From an uncultured Saprospiraceae bacterium (GTDB taxonomy: Bacteria > Bacteroidota > Bacteroidia > Chitinophagales > Saprospiraceae), in contig CALGLU010000067.1 of the NCBI GenBank assembly GCA_937959275.1, forward strand, positions 1 to 59,378: DNA of 59,378 nucleotides, given 5' to 3'. The notes below the pieces were generated by a model. It was not told where the DNA came from. It did not search any database and worked only from the letters and a program-made list of their open reading frames with translations. The stretch's first letter is position 1; the number at the start of each line of letters is the position of its first letter. Shown one piece after another: positions 27,658 to 39,600 of the stretch. Both the position numbers and the translations under genes were made by a program.

Positions 27658-28992
27658 CTAATCATCACACCCATCGATATATGCATGCAAGACTGCGCCA
27701 AGTTCCACTTCAAAAAGAGGCTCCATACGAATCTCATATTTAGCATCATAATCAACGAGTGCAGTCGATTGTATATGCTGGTTCGAACGAATAAGACTAT
27801 CACTTTCTATAGCGACAATATTGGATTCTGTACCAGTCAAAACTAGCTCTTTTACACAACCACCTAAGGTAACTCGATAGTCTCCACAGCTTCCAGTCGA
27901 GGCAAAGATTTGCAGAAAAAACTGATCATCAAATGGAGCTTGAAAGATGTAGCTTGTCGAGGTGTTACTTATCATTCCTAATGTTTGTGAGAATCCACTG
28001 AAACTGAGACTCCTAATTCGAAAAAAGACTGGGCCGCCAATTAGCTCGACTTCAAAATCTAGATTCTCTGATGAATTGAGGTACGGCAATGCGTAATAAT
28101 CACTGGCGTCGGGCTGGAGTGGGATAGAGACACCATGTCCAACGCAGCCAAAAATATCGTTTGTCGTTATGGCACTTACTTTGTCGTTATTTGGCTCCAC
28201 GTCATTTCCGAACACTGGTGGGGTAAAGTCAACATCAAATTGATAACCAATACAACTCGAGGCTCCATTAAATCGAAGGAAAATCTCATCTCCTGCAGCA
28301 AGACAGGCTCGATTGTAGATATAGGGATTCGTATTAATTATTTCTGATCCACGAAACAGACTATCGTTTCGATAATAAGCTATGTTGAATTGCTCCTGCG
28401 CTGATAGCTGTAATGTCAATTGTCCATCGCTTGGAGCGACGAACGAATAGCTATCATAATTGTCAGAGGCGTAAATACCATAGCGCAAATGGCCACTGTA
28501 GTTATTTCCGGACGTGAGTGGGATAGCATCAGAAAACCATTCATTAGGTTCTGAATCCGCAGCCGTAGGATCAGCAATGACAGAAGCATTAAAACCATAA
28601 GTACCAAAAGTGCCATTAAAATTGATCTCAATAGAATCTCCTGCACTGATGCAATCCAGATAGCCCGTTGTTGGTTGATCGGAGAAATTATGAACGTTGG
28701 CTGGAGCTCTTAACTTTCTAAAGCCACCTGTGCAGTTCATTTGGTAATTGGTATTACAACAGGTGATGATACCTGGATCCGCAAATCCACTGATAGATAA
28801 TTGCCCGTCTTGTGGAGCGACATAATAAAATCGAACTGATGATTGTCCCGAATCTGAACAATTCACATTGCTACCACAAGTAATAGAATAGTTTGATAGT
28901 GTACCTGAACTACTAGATTGTGCTTTGCCAAGTGTCGCAGATAGGCAGCATAGTAACAATGTTATTTGTGATGTGCTTATAAGAACACGCAT
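27658..28992 (-). CDS. Secreted protein with PPC-like domains and coat-hanger C-terminus
   Basis: 444 aa. A signal peptide (I-S-T-S-Q-I-T-L-L-L-C-C-L-S-A-T-L-G-K-A) is followed by three beta-sandwich segments with D-x-E-P-N-[ED] and Y-x-F-x-A-P-x-D-G-Q-L patterns, resembling bacterial pre-peptidase (PPC) domains: A-P-Q-D-G-Q-L-S-I-S-G at about 60, A-P-S-D-G-Q-L-T-L-Q-L at about 185, and D-V-E-P-N-N-D at about 265. The C-terminal I-Q-S-T-A-L-V-D-Y-D then M-E-P-L-F-E-V-E-L-G-A-V-L-H-A-Y-I-D-G-C resembles the three-coathanger stack region that ends many Saprospiraceae surface proteins. No catalytic domain is visible, so binding or adhesion is likelier than enzymatic action. It is monocistronic and divergent from nrdB. 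Confidence 0.8.
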   Translation of the reverse strand: MRVLISTSQITLLLCCLSATLGKAQSSSSGTLSNYSITCGSNVNCSDSGQSSVRFYYVAPQDGQLSISGFADPGIITCCNTNYQMNCTGGFRKLRAPANVHNFSDQPTTGYLDCISAGDSIEINFNGTFGTYGFNASVIADPTAADSEPNEWFSDAIPLTSGNNYSGHLRYGIYASDNYDSYSFVAPSDGQLTLQLSAQEQFNIAYYRNDSLFRGSEIINTNPYIYNRACLAAGDEIFLRFNGASSCIGYQFDVDFTPPVFGNDVEPNNDKVSAITTNDIFGCVGHGVSIPLQPDASDYYALPYLNSSENLDFEVELIGGPVFFRIRSLSFSGFSQTLGMISNTSTSYIFQAPFDDQFFLQIFASTGSCGDYRVTLGGCVKELVLTGTESNIVAIESDSLIRSNQHIQSTALVDYDAKYEIRMEPLFEVELGAVLHAYIDGCDD

Positions 28993-29542
28993 TAGAATCT
29001 ATTTTGTGTTCTTAAAGTTAGGGATGATTTCATAAGAGAATCGTACAACAGCTCACGATAATACGTATTTACCGATTTTAAGATGTTTGATCGAACTCAA
29101 GCTGTTGTTATGATAAGTAAGCATGGCTCAAATCATGAATAAATATGACAATTTTTGGACTTGTATTTTGAAGGGTTTTTGCAAGTATTATTTTTAAAAA
29201 TTAACATTAAATTCATATAAGCTTGATTTCTAATATGTTATTGATGTTACTAACAGCTTTCATAATCGGCTGTGGATAACTAATGAATTCATGAGGGGTC
29301 ATATTAGATATTTTTTTCATTTATTTGTAGAGCGAATTAGTTCACCTTCTGTCTATATTTAATATAAAGATCAAAAAGGCTTACTAAACTGTAAATATCT
29401 GTTATTCAGACGTATATGTATGTTTATATTATATATATATAAATAATACTAATAAGTCTTTTGTTATTAGATTAAAAGTTTGATATTAGAGATTATTCGC
29501 ATATGATACCATTTCGTAATTGATAAAAATGTTATAGTCTTA
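28993..29542. other. AT-rich intergenic region upstream of nrdB
   Basis: About 550 bp between divergent genes. It contains a long AT tract with TATATATATA at about 29430-29445. I see no ORF, RNA gene or convincing NrdR box; promoters for both flanking genes presumably lie here. Confidence 0.6.
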
Positions 29543-30529
29543 ATGAGCCAAAGCAATGATGCCATAGAACCAATCCTAACTGATAATCCGAATAGATTTG
29601 TCTTATTTCCCATACAACATGATGACATTTGGAATTTTTATAAAAAATGTGAAGCGAGTTTTTGGACAGCTGAAGAAATAGATTTACACCAAGACATCAC
29701 TGACTGGGAAACCAAGTTGAATGATGACGAAAAGCACTTTATAAAACATGTACTTGCATTCTTCGCTGCCAGTGATGGTATTGTGAATGAGAATCTTGCT
29801 GAAAATATGGTCAGTGAAGTACAGTATACAGAAGCTAAATTTTTCTATGGTTTTCAGATCATGATGGAAAATATTCATTCTGAAACATACTCACTACTGA
29901 TCGATACATATATAAAGGATACTAAAGAAAAAGATCATTTATTTAATGCGATTGAGACATTAGACTGTGTCAAGAAAAAAGCAGATTGGGCATTTAAATG
30001 GATAGATAACGGAACATTCGCTGAACGACTAATCGCTTTTGCTGTTGTTGAAGGGATTTTCTTTTCTGGTTCGTTTTGTTCTATATTTTGGTTAAAGAAA
30101 AGAGGACTGATGCCAGGCTTGTCATTCTCTAATGAATTGATCTCTAGAGATGAAGGTATGCATTGTGATTTTGCATGCTTGCTCTACAGCGATCATATTC
30201 AACATAAATTGTCTAAAGACAAAATTCAAGATATCATTATCGATGCTGTTAAAATGGAACAGGAATTTGTATCTGATGCACTACCTGTCAACCTTATCGG
30301 AATGAATTCTGAAATGATGTGTCAATATATTGAATTCGTGGCTGACAGACTATTAGCGCAATTGGGCAATCCAAAAGTGTATAATGTCGAAAACCCATTC
30401 CCTTGGATGGAAATGATATCACTTCAAGGTAAAACCAACTTTTTTGAGAAGCGAGTCGGAGATTATCAGAAATCCGGAGTTCTTGCGGACAAGGACAAAC
30501 AAGTCTTTAGTCTCGATGAGGAGTTCTAA
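29543..30529 (+). CDS. nrdB: Class Ia ribonucleotide reductase, small subunit
   Basis: 328 aa, ferritin-like fold. The diiron ligands D78 (A-A-S-D-G-I), E109 and H112 (M-E-N-I-H-S-E), E170 (V-V-E-G), E204 and H207 (R-D-E-G-M-H), and the radical Tyr at Y116 are all present, so this is a standard tyrosyl-radical subunit. The block [12 protein letters not shown] matches the eukaryote-type R2 closely. It provides the radical for reducing ribonucleotides to deoxyribonucleotides. It is followed 117 bp later by nrdA; the long AT-rich leader suggests regulated transcription. Confidence 0.96.
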   Translation: MSQSNDAIEPILTDNPNRFVLFPIQHDDIWNFYKKCEASFWTAEEIDLHQDITDWETKLNDDEKHFIKHVLAFFAASDGIVNENLAENMVSEVQYTEAKFFYGFQIMMENIHSETYSLLIDTYIKDTKEKDHLFNAIETLDCVKKKADWAFKWIDNGTFAERLIAFAVVEGIFFSGSFCSIFWLKKRGLMPGLSFSNELISRDEGMHCDFACLLYSDHIQHKLSKDKIQDIIIDAVKMEQEFVSDALPVNLIGMNSEMMCQYIEFVADRLLAQLGNPKVYNVENPFPWMEMISLQGKTNFFEKRVGDYQKSGVLADKDKQVFSLDEEF

Positions 30530-30646
30530 ACAGGGTCGCTATTAACCCTTAACTCACTCAAAGAAACACTACGCTCAAAACTCAAGGTCTCTTAATAAGG
30601 CTCAGGTAACCTTATTAGTAAACATTATTTTAAAACAGAACTGCAA

Positions 30647-33016
30647 ATGAAAGTATTAAAACGTAGCGGCAAGCTAGAAGACGTAAGCTTCGATAAAATT
30701 ACAGGAAGAATAAAGAAACTCTGCTACGAATTAGATCCCAATTACATCGATTCTATAGAAATATCTAAAAAGGTTATTCAAGGACTTTATGATGGTGTAA
30801 AGACAACTGATCTTGATAATCTCGCTGCAGAAACTGCAGCATCTCTCTCGACTAAACATCCAGATTTTGCGCAGCTAGCAGCTCGTATCGCCATCTCTAA
30901 TCTGCATAAAAACACAGATAAGTCTTTCTCTGTTACAATGGAGGCTCTCTATAATTACATCGATCCAAAAACCGGTGAAAAAGCAGGCTTGCTCAGTGAT
31001 AGCATGATTAGTACTGTTAGAAAACATGCTGACGAAATAGATTCAGCCATCATTTATGACAGAGATTACAATTTTGATTATTTCGGATTTAAGACCTTAG
31101 AAAGATCATATCTGTTACGAATGGACGGAGAGGTTGTCGAAAGACCTCAGCATCTTTTAATGAGAGCAGCAGTAGGTATACATGGCGACGATCTTAAGTC
31201 AGCTTTTGAGACGTATAACTATATGTCTGAAAAGTGGTTTATCCATGCGACACCGACACTCTTTAATGCCGGGACACCAAGACCACAATTATCATCTTGC
31301 TTCTTATTATCTGCAACAGATGATAGTATATCTGGAATCTTTGAGACTTTAACTCGATGTGCTAAAATATCTCAATCTGCTGGAGGTATTGGACTAAGCA
31401 TCCATAACGTTAGAGCCAAAGGTAGCTATATCAAAGGCACTGGCGGGACTTCCAATGGAATCATCCCGATGTTGAAGGTTTATAACGATACAGCAAGATA
31501 TGTAGATCAAGGAGGAGGGAAAAGAAAAGGAGCATTTGCTATTTATCTAGAACCATGGCATGCTGATATTTTTGATTTTCTTGATCTAAAAAAGAATCAT
31601 GGAAAGGAGGAAATGAGAGCTCGTGATTTGTTTTATGCCATGTGGATTTCTGATTTATTCATGGAGCGTGTAAAACAAGATGGTGAATGGTCTTTATTCT
31701 GTCCAAATGAAGCTAAAGGCTTATTTGATACATATGGTGATGAGTTCAAAGCTCTTTATGAAAAGTATGAGGCTGACGGATTAGCTCGTAAAACAATCAA
31801 GGCTCAAGATCTTTGGTTTGCTATATTAGAATCTCAGATCGAGACTGGTACACCATATATCTTGTACAAAGATGCTTGTAATGAAAAATCAAATCAGAAG
31901 AACCTCGGGACGATTCGATCAAGTAATCTGTGCACTGAAATTCTAGAATATACTTCACCTGATGAAGTTGCAGTCTGTAATTTAGCTTCAGTTTCTTTAG
32001 GCATGTTTGTCACTGATGAAGGCGTGTTTGATCATGACAAATTATATGAAGTATGCCGTGTCGTCACCCGAAATTTGAATAAGGTGATTGACATTAATTA
32101 CTATCCTGTTAAAGAAGCAGAAAATTCAAATATGAGACACCGACCAATAGGTATTGGTGTACAAGGATTAGCAGATGCATTTTTAAAAATGCGTTACCCG
32201 TTTGATAGCCCAGAAGCAAAACAACTCAACATCGATATTTTTGAAACGATGTATTTTGCTGCCTGTACAGAATCTGCAGAATTAGCTGCAAAAGATGGGC
32301 CGTACCAAAGTTTTGAAGGCTCACCTTCTAGTAAAGGTATTCTACAGTTTGATATGTGGAATGTCAAACCTTCCGATCGATGGGATTGGAAATCACTAAA
32401 AGCAAAAATTAAAGAAACTGGTCTGAGAAATAGTCTAATGTTAGCACCGATGCCAACAGCCTCTACTTCACAGATTTTGGGTAATAATGAGTGTTTCGAG
32501 CCATACACATCGAATATTTATACTCGACGAACATTGTCTGGTGAATACGTTATTCTGAATAAGCACTTACTGCATGATCTGATAGGTTTAGGTCTTTGGA
32601 ATGAAGAAATGAAGGAGCAGCTCATGGCAGCGAATGGCTCTGTTCAAAATATAGAAGGGATACCACAAGAACTTAAAGATTTGTACAAAACAGTTTGGGA
32701 GCTGAGCCAAAAAGTTATTATCGATATGGCTGCCGATAGAGGCGCATTTATTTGCCAAAGCCAGAGTCTTAATTTATTTGTTGAAAATCCAAACTTTGGT
32801 AAGTTATCATCTATGCACTTCTATGGCTGGCAGAAAGGCCTTAAGACAGGCATGTATTACTTGCGATCAAAAGCCGCTGTAGATCCGATCAAATTTACAC
32901 TAAGCCAAAAGCATCAAACCAAATTTGGGGAAGGAGAAACAGTAGCCGTCGAAGAGGAAGTGCCAGATGGAGAAGTGTGCACCATGGAAGATGGATGCCT
33001 GATGTGCGGCAGTTAA
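30647..33016 (+). CDS. nrdA: Class Ia ribonucleotide reductase, large subunit
   Basis: 789 aa. An ATP-cone allosteric domain (about 1-90: [16 protein letters not shown]) precedes the ten-stranded barrel with [17 protein letters not shown], the active-site N-L-C-T-E-I, and [13 protein letters not shown]. The C-terminus [12 protein letters not shown] carries the redox-relay cysteines. It forms the holoenzyme with the NrdB encoded just upstream. A hairpin terminator follows 29 bp after the stop. Confidence 0.96.
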   Translation: MKVLKRSGKLEDVSFDKITGRIKKLCYELDPNYIDSIEISKKVIQGLYDGVKTTDLDNLAAETAASLSTKHPDFAQLAARIAISNLHKNTDKSFSVTMEALYNYIDPKTGEKAGLLSDSMISTVRKHADEIDSAIIYDRDYNFDYFGFKTLERSYLLRMDGEVVERPQHLLMRAAVGIHGDDLKSAFETYNYMSEKWFIHATPTLFNAGTPRPQLSSCFLLSATDDSISGIFETLTRCAKISQSAGGIGLSIHNVRAKGSYIKGTGGTSNGIIPMLKVYNDTARYVDQGGGKRKGAFAIYLEPWHADIFDFLDLKKNHGKEEMRARDLFYAMWISDLFMERVKQDGEWSLFCPNEAKGLFDTYGDEFKALYEKYEADGLARKTIKAQDLWFAILESQIETGTPYILYKDACNEKSNQKNLGTIRSSNLCTEILEYTSPDEVAVCNLASVSLGMFVTDEGVFDHDKLYEVCRVVTRNLNKVIDINYYPVKEAENSNMRHRPIGIGVQGLADAFLKMRYPFDSPEAKQLNIDIFETMYFAACTESAELAAKDGPYQSFEGSPSSKGILQFDMWNVKPSDRWDWKSLKAKIKETGLRNSLMLAPMPTASTSQILGNNECFEPYTSNIYTRRTLSGEYVILNKHLLHDLIGLGLWNEEMKEQLMAANGSVQNIEGIPQELKDLYKTVWELSQKVIIDMAADRGAFICQSQSLNLFVENPNFGKLSSMHFYGWQKGLKTGMYYLRSKAAVDPIKFTLSQKHQTKFGEGETVAVEEEVPDGEVCTMEDGCLMCGS

Positions 33017-33045
33017 AACGATAACATTCTTATCTGCAATATAAT

Positions 33046-33081
33046 AGGGAAGTGGGCTTTATCGTTCAGTTCCCTTTTTTT
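33046..33081 (+). terminator. Terminator after nrdA
   Basis: AGGGAA (33046-33051) and TTCCCT (33070-33075) form a 6-bp stem with a long loop, followed by seven T. Confidence 0.7.
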
Positions 33082-33112
33082 ATAATACACTAATCCTTAA
33101 ATACAATGCCAT

Positions 33113-34726
33113 TTATAAGACTACAGTGACTTGGCCTGAGAGCAGTTGCTGATTCCCATCTTGCATGCGAACCATCGCATGATAGATATACAATCCAGGA
33201 TCGACTCTAGATCCATCCTTAGTTCCATCCCACGATGTACCCTGATAGACCAAATCTCCCCATCTACTATAAATTGAGATTTCAATAGAATCAATCAATC
33301 CATCCGCACTGTAGATTGTAAAATCTTCGTTTGTATCATCATCGTTAGGTGAAAAGATATTCGGTATAAAGAGCTGATAATATTCTAATACCAATACAAC
33401 CAAACTATCACATCCTCTGCTTGAACTCAAAGCAATAAGATGCTCGCCTTCCATTGTAAACGAATTGCCTTCATTACGATAGGTCTGTCCTTTAAAAATA
33501 GTAGCTTGAATTGTGTCAACTGGTCCGTCTAACACCGTCAAATTAATCGTTATTTCATTATCGCAATCGTTGTCTGTCTTAACTGTTTGTTTATAAATAC
33601 CCGATTCCGAAAGATCTTGTGTGCCAAATATATACACCTCGTCTGGACAAATGACTTCAATCAGTGAGTCTGTAAATGTCGGAATGAGATGTTCGTATTT
33701 TAGCGATACCCTGCACTGGCCTGTGTTGGCCGTAGTCCTGACTTGATAATCACCTTCTCCATAGAGTTGAGTTAGGAGAGGCGTTGTTTCCCCTACGAGG
33801 CTTATCCCATCTTTATACCATTGATAGTCAAAATTGGAATCATCCCCAACACTGAGTGAGAAATTTGCGTTACAAGGATGATCAACACCTTTAATCTGTG
33901 CATCAAATGATTTGGAATCAGACAAGACTAAGTTGTCAAAAAAATAATAAATACTCATGGGCGCATCTACAGCTTGACAGCTCGGACCAATGACGATCGC
34001 GTTAATATCTTCTGTAGGCGTCACTTCAATAAATGACTTCACCCATTGATTCCCGTTGCCTCCATTGATATTTGTCGCGCCTAGTTCTATCCAATTCGAG
34101 CCATTGGTTGGACATCCAAATGCTTCATCTCTTCCACCAAATGGTAAGTTGACACAATCAGTCGTTCCAAAGAAGGTAATGTCAATAGGAGGTGATCTCG
34201 TCTGATCAACAAAACCAAGATGAAATTCGAATCGATAAGTCGTATTTGCTCTTAAGGGTTCTAAGAGACAAGCCCCAGCATATTCCTTCCAATTTCGTTC
34301 GGGTATCTCATCTAATTGACGAACTCTGCCATCTCGAAAACCCAAAATGCTGACACCATCTGGAAAAGGCATCGGTGGTGGAAACTCTTCCCAGCCCAAC
34401 CAATCACAAGCGTTTATAAGATCAGTTGTTGGTTCTGAAGCTTGAACCCACGATTCGGCACATCTCAATTGGCTTCTGCCAGACGGACAACAGGTAATCT
34501 CTTCGAATGAAGGATTAGGAATTAGGGACACAGGCTCAATTACTACGCAAGTACAATCCGTATCATTTAAATCAATCAAGCCATCCATGTCATCGTCTAA
34601 GGCATTGTTACATATTTCTATCATTTGACAACTAACACTTGCCTGAGTTGTGTGCTTAGTTACAAAGAAGAGCACTAGACAAGACAATAATATGCTGTTA
34701 TATGTATATCCACCTATTAACATCAT
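33113..34726 (-). CDS. Secreted protein with gliding-motility-associated (T9SS type B) C-terminal domain
   Basis: 537 aa. Signal peptide at the N-terminus (S-I-L-L-S-C-L-V-L-F-F-V), then I-E-I-C-N-N-A-L-D-D-D-M-D-G-L-I-D, a calcium-binding-type motif often seen near the start of such proteins. A beta-sandwich (about 75-280, with S-I-Y-Y-F-F-D-N-L-V-L near its end) is followed by Ig-like segments and a final domain I-P-N-I-F-S-P-N-D-D-D-T-N-E-D-F with I-Y-S-R-W-G-D-L-V-Y, W-D-G-T-K-D-G and D-P-G-L-Y-I-Y. The last part is the CHU_C/type B sorting domain that sends the protein to the type IX secretion system. It converges with nrdA. Ligand or substrate is not evident. Confidence 0.88.
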   Translation of the reverse strand: MMLIGGYTYNSILLSCLVLFFVTKHTTQASVSCQMIEICNNALDDDMDGLIDLNDTDCTCVVIEPVSLIPNPSFEEITCCPSGRSQLRCAESWVQASEPTTDLINACDWLGWEEFPPPMPFPDGVSILGFRDGRVRQLDEIPERNWKEYAGACLLEPLRANTTYRFEFHLGFVDQTRSPPIDITFFGTTDCVNLPFGGRDEAFGCPTNGSNWIELGATNINGGNGNQWVKSFIEVTPTEDINAIVIGPSCQAVDAPMSIYYFFDNLVLSDSKSFDAQIKGVDHPCNANFSLSVGDDSNFDYQWYKDGISLVGETTPLLTQLYGEGDYQVRTTANTGQCRVSLKYEHLIPTFTDSLIEVICPDEVYIFGTQDLSESGIYKQTVKTDNDCDNEITINLTVLDGPVDTIQATIFKGQTYRNEGNSFTMEGEHLIALSSSRGCDSLVVLVLEYYQLFIPNIFSPNDDDTNEDFTIYSADGLIDSIEISIYSRWGDLVYQGTSWDGTKDGSRVDPGLYIYHAMVRMQDGNQQLLSGQVTVVL

Positions 34727-35157
34727 ACTGAAATATGCTGTAGAAGATGTGTCTGCAGAGGGTTTGTCGTGATCATAGTTTTATCGTAGTCATCTCCAAA
34801 TATTACCTTTTAAAGTAAGGTAGAGCTATTATGAACATTCAATCAAGTTACGATTCAATTTTATTAATTAATTCTATTTGATAAACCCTAAGCTAAAAGC
34901 ATAATAAAATTGAACTACTAAATTATCCTCCGACGGGTCCTGTACACGCCTTATGTTCTCCTAGTTTTAAGTGTTTGTTTTGAATTTAATTCCTTGCAGC
35001 TCATCACTCTGTAGATTTAAAGAGGACAACGCTTCCTAAATAAAATAAGGCATGCTGTTAGGCATGTATTTAAAGAAAGACCCTGTATCAAGATGCCTGA
35101 ATATTCTTGTATCATTGTATATTACAACGAAGCTGTAAACTGAAATCTTTAGTTCTA
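34727..35157. other. Intergenic region without recognisable gene
   Basis: About 430 bp between divergently transcribed genes. Only minor repeats (AGGCATG at about 35050 and 35060) and AT-rich promoter-like sequence were seen. Confidence 0.5.
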
Positions 35158-36426
35158 GTGAAAGTTAGTAAATACTCTATTCTTGGCATTTTGGCAATGG
35201 TCCTTTATATATGTTGCATAAGATGTGATACAATGTCGCCTGACTATTTTAAGCCACCGGCATTAGCTACACATTTTAACGGTGAGCATTTTGTGGGGTC
35301 GCTTACTTGCAAAGAATGCCATGCAGATATCTACGAGACACACTTAGAAACTGCGCATTTCAATACCTCTGCCTTAGCATCTGCTGACAATATCATTGGC
35401 TCTTTTGAGAATGGCGCTTCTATTCTAAGTCTTGACGAATTAGAAGTCAAGATGATTGAAGAAGGAGATGCTTATTACCAACAAGTGGTTGACAAAAAAA
35501 ACAATCAAACCTTGCCTGCTCAAAAAATAGGTGTTGTCATAGGGTCTGGCGTCAAAGGCCAATCATATTTGACATGGGAAGACGAACGGCTGTTTCAACT
35601 GCAAGCATCCTATTATCCGCCGACAGACAGTTGGATTAATAGTCCTGGTTATCCCAATCAATTTATAAAGAGACCAGTACGTGATGGTTGCTTAAAATGC
35701 CATGTGACCTTTGCGACCAATCGTGATTTCTCTGGACAAGGGAATCAGTATGATTCTGCTAAGATGGTGTATGGAGTAGACTGTGAAAAATGTCATCGAC
35801 CGGCTGGCAAGCACGTGGTCTTTCATCGAGAAAACCCTGACGTCGAGACAGCTAGATTCATGCTTCAGTTAGATACACTGTCTCGACAATTGCGCCTTGA
35901 CGCATGTGCTCAGTGCCATTCAGGGCCGCGCGACAGAATTCTTCAAGGCAATTCCTTTTCTTATTTGTCAGGAGAGCCCTTAGATGCGTATTCTAGAAAT
36001 TTTCATAAAGGGTTGTCTAATCAAGAATTAGATGTACATGGAAATCAATATGGCTTGTTGACTGGCAGTAAATGCTTTATTCAGAGCACTGAGATGGACT
36101 GCGGCACCTGCCACGATCCACATAAGAATCAGCGAAACGATATCCAGTATTTTAATCAAAAATGCATGAGTTGTCATCAGGCCAATACAGCCATATGTAC
36201 AGAAGATGAATCTGTTTTGCATGCGAATGGGAGTAATTGTATTTCTTGTCATATGCCAACGATTCCATCTAAAATAATGTCACTGCAATTAACAGAAGAT
36301 CGTGCGGAAACAGCAGTTTATGTCAGAACGCATTTAATTGGCATTTACGAGGCAGAGGATAAAACGATTATTGAGACGATTGATTCCTCTGCTGTTCGTG
36401 AGATAAAAGAATTTATTGGTAAGTAA
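35158..36426 (+). CDS. Seven-heme c-type cytochrome, probable lipoprotein
   Basis: 422 aa from a GTG at 35158, which gives a compact leader (V-K-V-S-K-Y-S-I-L-G-I-L-A-M-V-L-Y-I-C-C-I) with Cys residues suited to lipid attachment; the frame opens further upstream to a TTG at 35107. Seven C-x-x-C-H heme sites are visible: C-K-E-C-H, C-L-K-C-H, C-E-K-C-H, C-A-Q-C-H, C-G-T-C-H, C-M-S-C-H and C-I-S-C-H. The arrangement resembles the cytochrome c554/NrfA-like multiheme superfamily. It probably acts in periplasmic or surface electron transfer; the redox partner is unknown. It lies directly upstream of a SusC/SusD locus but has its own spacing of 259 bp. Confidence 0.88.
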   Translation: MKVSKYSILGILAMVLYICCIRCDTMSPDYFKPPALATHFNGEHFVGSLTCKECHADIYETHLETAHFNTSALASADNIIGSFENGASILSLDELEVKMIEEGDAYYQQVVDKKNNQTLPAQKIGVVIGSGVKGQSYLTWEDERLFQLQASYYPPTDSWINSPGYPNQFIKRPVRDGCLKCHVTFATNRDFSGQGNQYDSAKMVYGVDCEKCHRPAGKHVVFHRENPDVETARFMLQLDTLSRQLRLDACAQCHSGPRDRILQGNSFSYLSGEPLDAYSRNFHKGLSNQELDVHGNQYGLLTGSKCFIQSTEMDCGTCHDPHKNQRNDIQYFNQKCMSCHQANTAICTEDESVLHANGSNCISCHMPTIPSKIMSLQLTEDRAETAVYVRTHLIGIYEAEDKTIIETIDSSAVREIKEFIGK

Positions 36427-36533
36427 CTGCTTGTAGAACAGACGGGGTAAGAATAGCGATGCCGAGTAGATGTTTATTGAACAATAAATATTAAATCCTA
36501 GACATCTTGTATTTAAAAACCCACCATTATTCT

Positions 36534-36552
36534 ATGTTATGTGTCATAACAT
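36534..36552. promoter_or_regulatory. Palindromic operator-like site upstream of susC
   Basis: ATGTTATG-TGT-CATAACAT is a perfect 8-bp dyad about 134 bp before the SusC start. The form suits a dimeric transcription factor, but its identity is unknown. Confidence 0.5.
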
Positions 36553-36592
36553 GGTTATATTCATAAGGCAAAATCTCAAACATATTTCTTAA

Positions 36593-36670
36593 GCATATTA
36601 CTCACGCATATTACTCACGCATATTACTCATGTAAATTATTCAAGCATATAATTATTCAAGCATATTAAT
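36593..36670. repeat. 13-bp tandem repeat in the susC leader
   Basis: GCATATTACTCAC occurs three times in exact 13-bp register (36593, 36606, 36619, the last ending in T), then degenerates into further GCATAT/ATTATTCAA units up to 16 bp before the start codon. Confidence 0.8.
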
Positions 36671-36685
36671 TAAAAAGTATCTACA

Positions 36686-39600
36686 ATGAAAATTTTCAAA
36701 AGAAAAGTCTTGCGTAAGACTAGGGACTTGTCCTGTCTTATGCTCATATTGTTGTGCAGTCTCGGGGGCTTGTATGCCCAGAATACTATTTCCGGAACCT
36801 TAACAGACTCTAACACAGGTGAACCACTAATTGGCGCTTCCGTCATGGTTAAAGGATCCGTTGTTGGTACGATCACCGACATTGAGGGAGCTTACTCACT
36901 CGAAGCTAGTCCAGAAGATATACTTGTCTTCTCCTATGTTGGCTTTCAAGATCAGGAACTGGTCGTCGGTGATCAGCGTACATACAGTATAGCGATGGCC
37001 CAAGGAGTTCTCGTCGATGAGATCGTGGTGACAGGTTATACCGCTCAAAGCAAACGAGATATCACTGGCGCAGTTGCCACGATAGATGCAGAAGAGTTGT
37101 TGTCTACACCAGCCACAACATTTGCGCAACAGCTCCAAGGAAAAGCCTCGGGTGTGACGATTATAAACGATGCGACTCCTGGAGGAGAAGCGTCTGTGAG
37201 AATTAGAGGATTTGGGACGGTAGGAAATAATAACCCCTTATATGTGATAGACGGAGTCCCCTCCACGAATCAATCGACATTAAATCCGAATGACATAGAG
37301 ACGATACAAGTGCTAAAAGATGCCTCTGCTGCCTCGATATATGGATCTAGAGCAGCGAATGGCGTTGTGATCATCACAACAAAGCAAGGTAAGCTCGGTA
37401 AGCCTAAATTAGAGTACAGTGCGTATTATGGGTTACAGACAAAGGATAGAGACGTAGAAGCTTTGAATGCAGCTGAACTAGGTGAATATTTATATCTAGC
37501 GGATCTGTATGCGGGTAAGACTCCTGCTCATGGTCAATATAGTTTTGGTGCGAATGGTGAAGTAGGTATTCCGAATTATGTGTTTCCTAGTGGAGCGGAT
37601 ACGGCCGATGAAAGTTTGTACTCATTGACACCGGATAATATCAATGCCATTACGCGATCAGCGGACACCGATTGGTGGGAGGAAGTGACGAGAGATAATG
37701 CCCCCATCATGAATCATCAACTGTCTGCTTCTGGCGCAACAGAATCAGCGAAATATGCCTTGAGTGTGAATTACTTTACACAAGATGCCATCACGCGATT
37801 TGTCAATTATGACAGAGCATCAGTGCGGGCGAATACCGAATTTGGCGTATTGGATGGTAGACTCAAAGTGGGTGAAAATTTGACCGTTGCCTTGGGTACA
37901 AGACGTGGTGGATTTGGTAATAATCAGGAACAAAATGCAGTGTCCGGTTCATATAAACATCACCCTCTTTTGCCCGTGTATGATGTAGCTGGCAATTTTG
38001 CAGGTAGCCGTGGTGCAAACCTCGGTAATAACTTTAGTCCCTTCGCCTCATTGTCTAGAAATCAAGACGATAAGACCTGGAACTTAAGAGCCTTTGGAAA
38101 CATTTTTGCGGAATTCGAAATCATTGAAGGTTTATCTGTTAGATCGAGTTTGGGAATGGATATGAATACCTCTCGCCGCAGAGACATTGGTAGACCCCAG
38201 CCCGAATATGTCGAAGGTAACTTTATCAATAGTTCGAGTGCAACGAATACCTATTCCTATCAATGGGTGTGGACGAATACCTTAGATTATAGTACAACAT
38301 TTAATGATGTCCACAACTTCAGAGCGAATGTTGGGATTGAAGCGATCGAACAATTTGCAGAATTTTTCTCTGCAGGCCGTCAGCGATTTGCCTTTGAAAC
38401 CAATGAGATTATTAGCTATCTTGATTTGGGTGACCAGACGACCTCTTCTAATGGTGGGAATGTGTTGACAGATTATTCTTTGTTTTCCCAATTTGGACAA
38501 TTTCAATATAGTTATGATGACAAATACCTAGCTCAAGTGACCTTGAGAAATGATGCCTCTTCCAGATTTAGACAAGCCTCTAATAGTGCAATATTCCCAG
38601 CCTTTAGTTTGGGTTGGAGAATATCAGATGAGCAATTTTTTAGTGACGCACTGCCCTTTGTCAATGAGTTCAAAGTGAGATATGGTTGGGGCAAGACTGG
38701 TAATCAAGAGATTGGAGATTACAATGCCTTCACCACATATCGATCCAGCATATTTAGCGCTGGGTATCCGATTGATGGTAGCACATCGAGTCCGTCTATC
38801 GGTTTTGACGCTGCATCCTTCGGTAACCCAAATGCCAAATGGGAGACGACCACATCTAATAATCTTGGCTTCGACGCTAAAATGCTCAATAGCAAATTAG
38901 AAATTGAATTTGATTTATGGAATCGAGTCACCTCTGATATGTTATTACAAGTACCGATTTCCTTTGCCGCAGGTGATGCCCAAGCACCAGCCTTTAATGT
39001 GGGGCAGGTCACGAACAAAGGTCTTGACCTAGGCTTGAATTATGGAGACTCCAACGGAGATTTTAGATACAATGTTGGTGTCAACTTCTCGACGTATAGA
39101 AATAACATTGATGCCTTAAATACAGAAGATTCAAGAATATTTGGAGCGGGCTCCCGTGTGCCTTCGATGACAGTGACGCAGGTCGGCTCTCCGATTTCTT
39201 CATTTTATGGTTTTAATGTCTTGGGTATTTTCCAGTCGGCAGCAGAGGCAGCAGCACATGCAACATATGGATCATACAATGCGCCAGGTAAATTTAGAAT
39301 AGAAGATGTCAATAGTGATGGTCAGATCAATGATGACGACAGGACGATCATCGGTAATCCGCACCCAGATTTCACCTATGGTCTCAACCTTAACCTAGGA
39401 TACAAAGCCTTTGATTTATCTCTGTTCGGTAACGGCTCACAGGGCAATGATATCTTTAACTATGTCCGGTTCTTTGCTGATTTTAATTCCTTTCAAGGGA
39501 ATCGATCGACTAGAGCTTTGTACGATGCTTGGCAGCCATCGAATCCGACAGCTCCAATGGAGTCGTGGACAGCAGCAAATCCAAATGCTACATCGCCAAT

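Noticed and set aside
35107-35157. TTG start and longer N-terminus of the cytochrome
   Set aside because: The extra residues (C-I-L-Q-R-S-C-K-L-K-S) would precede and spoil the lipoprotein leader that begins at the GTG.
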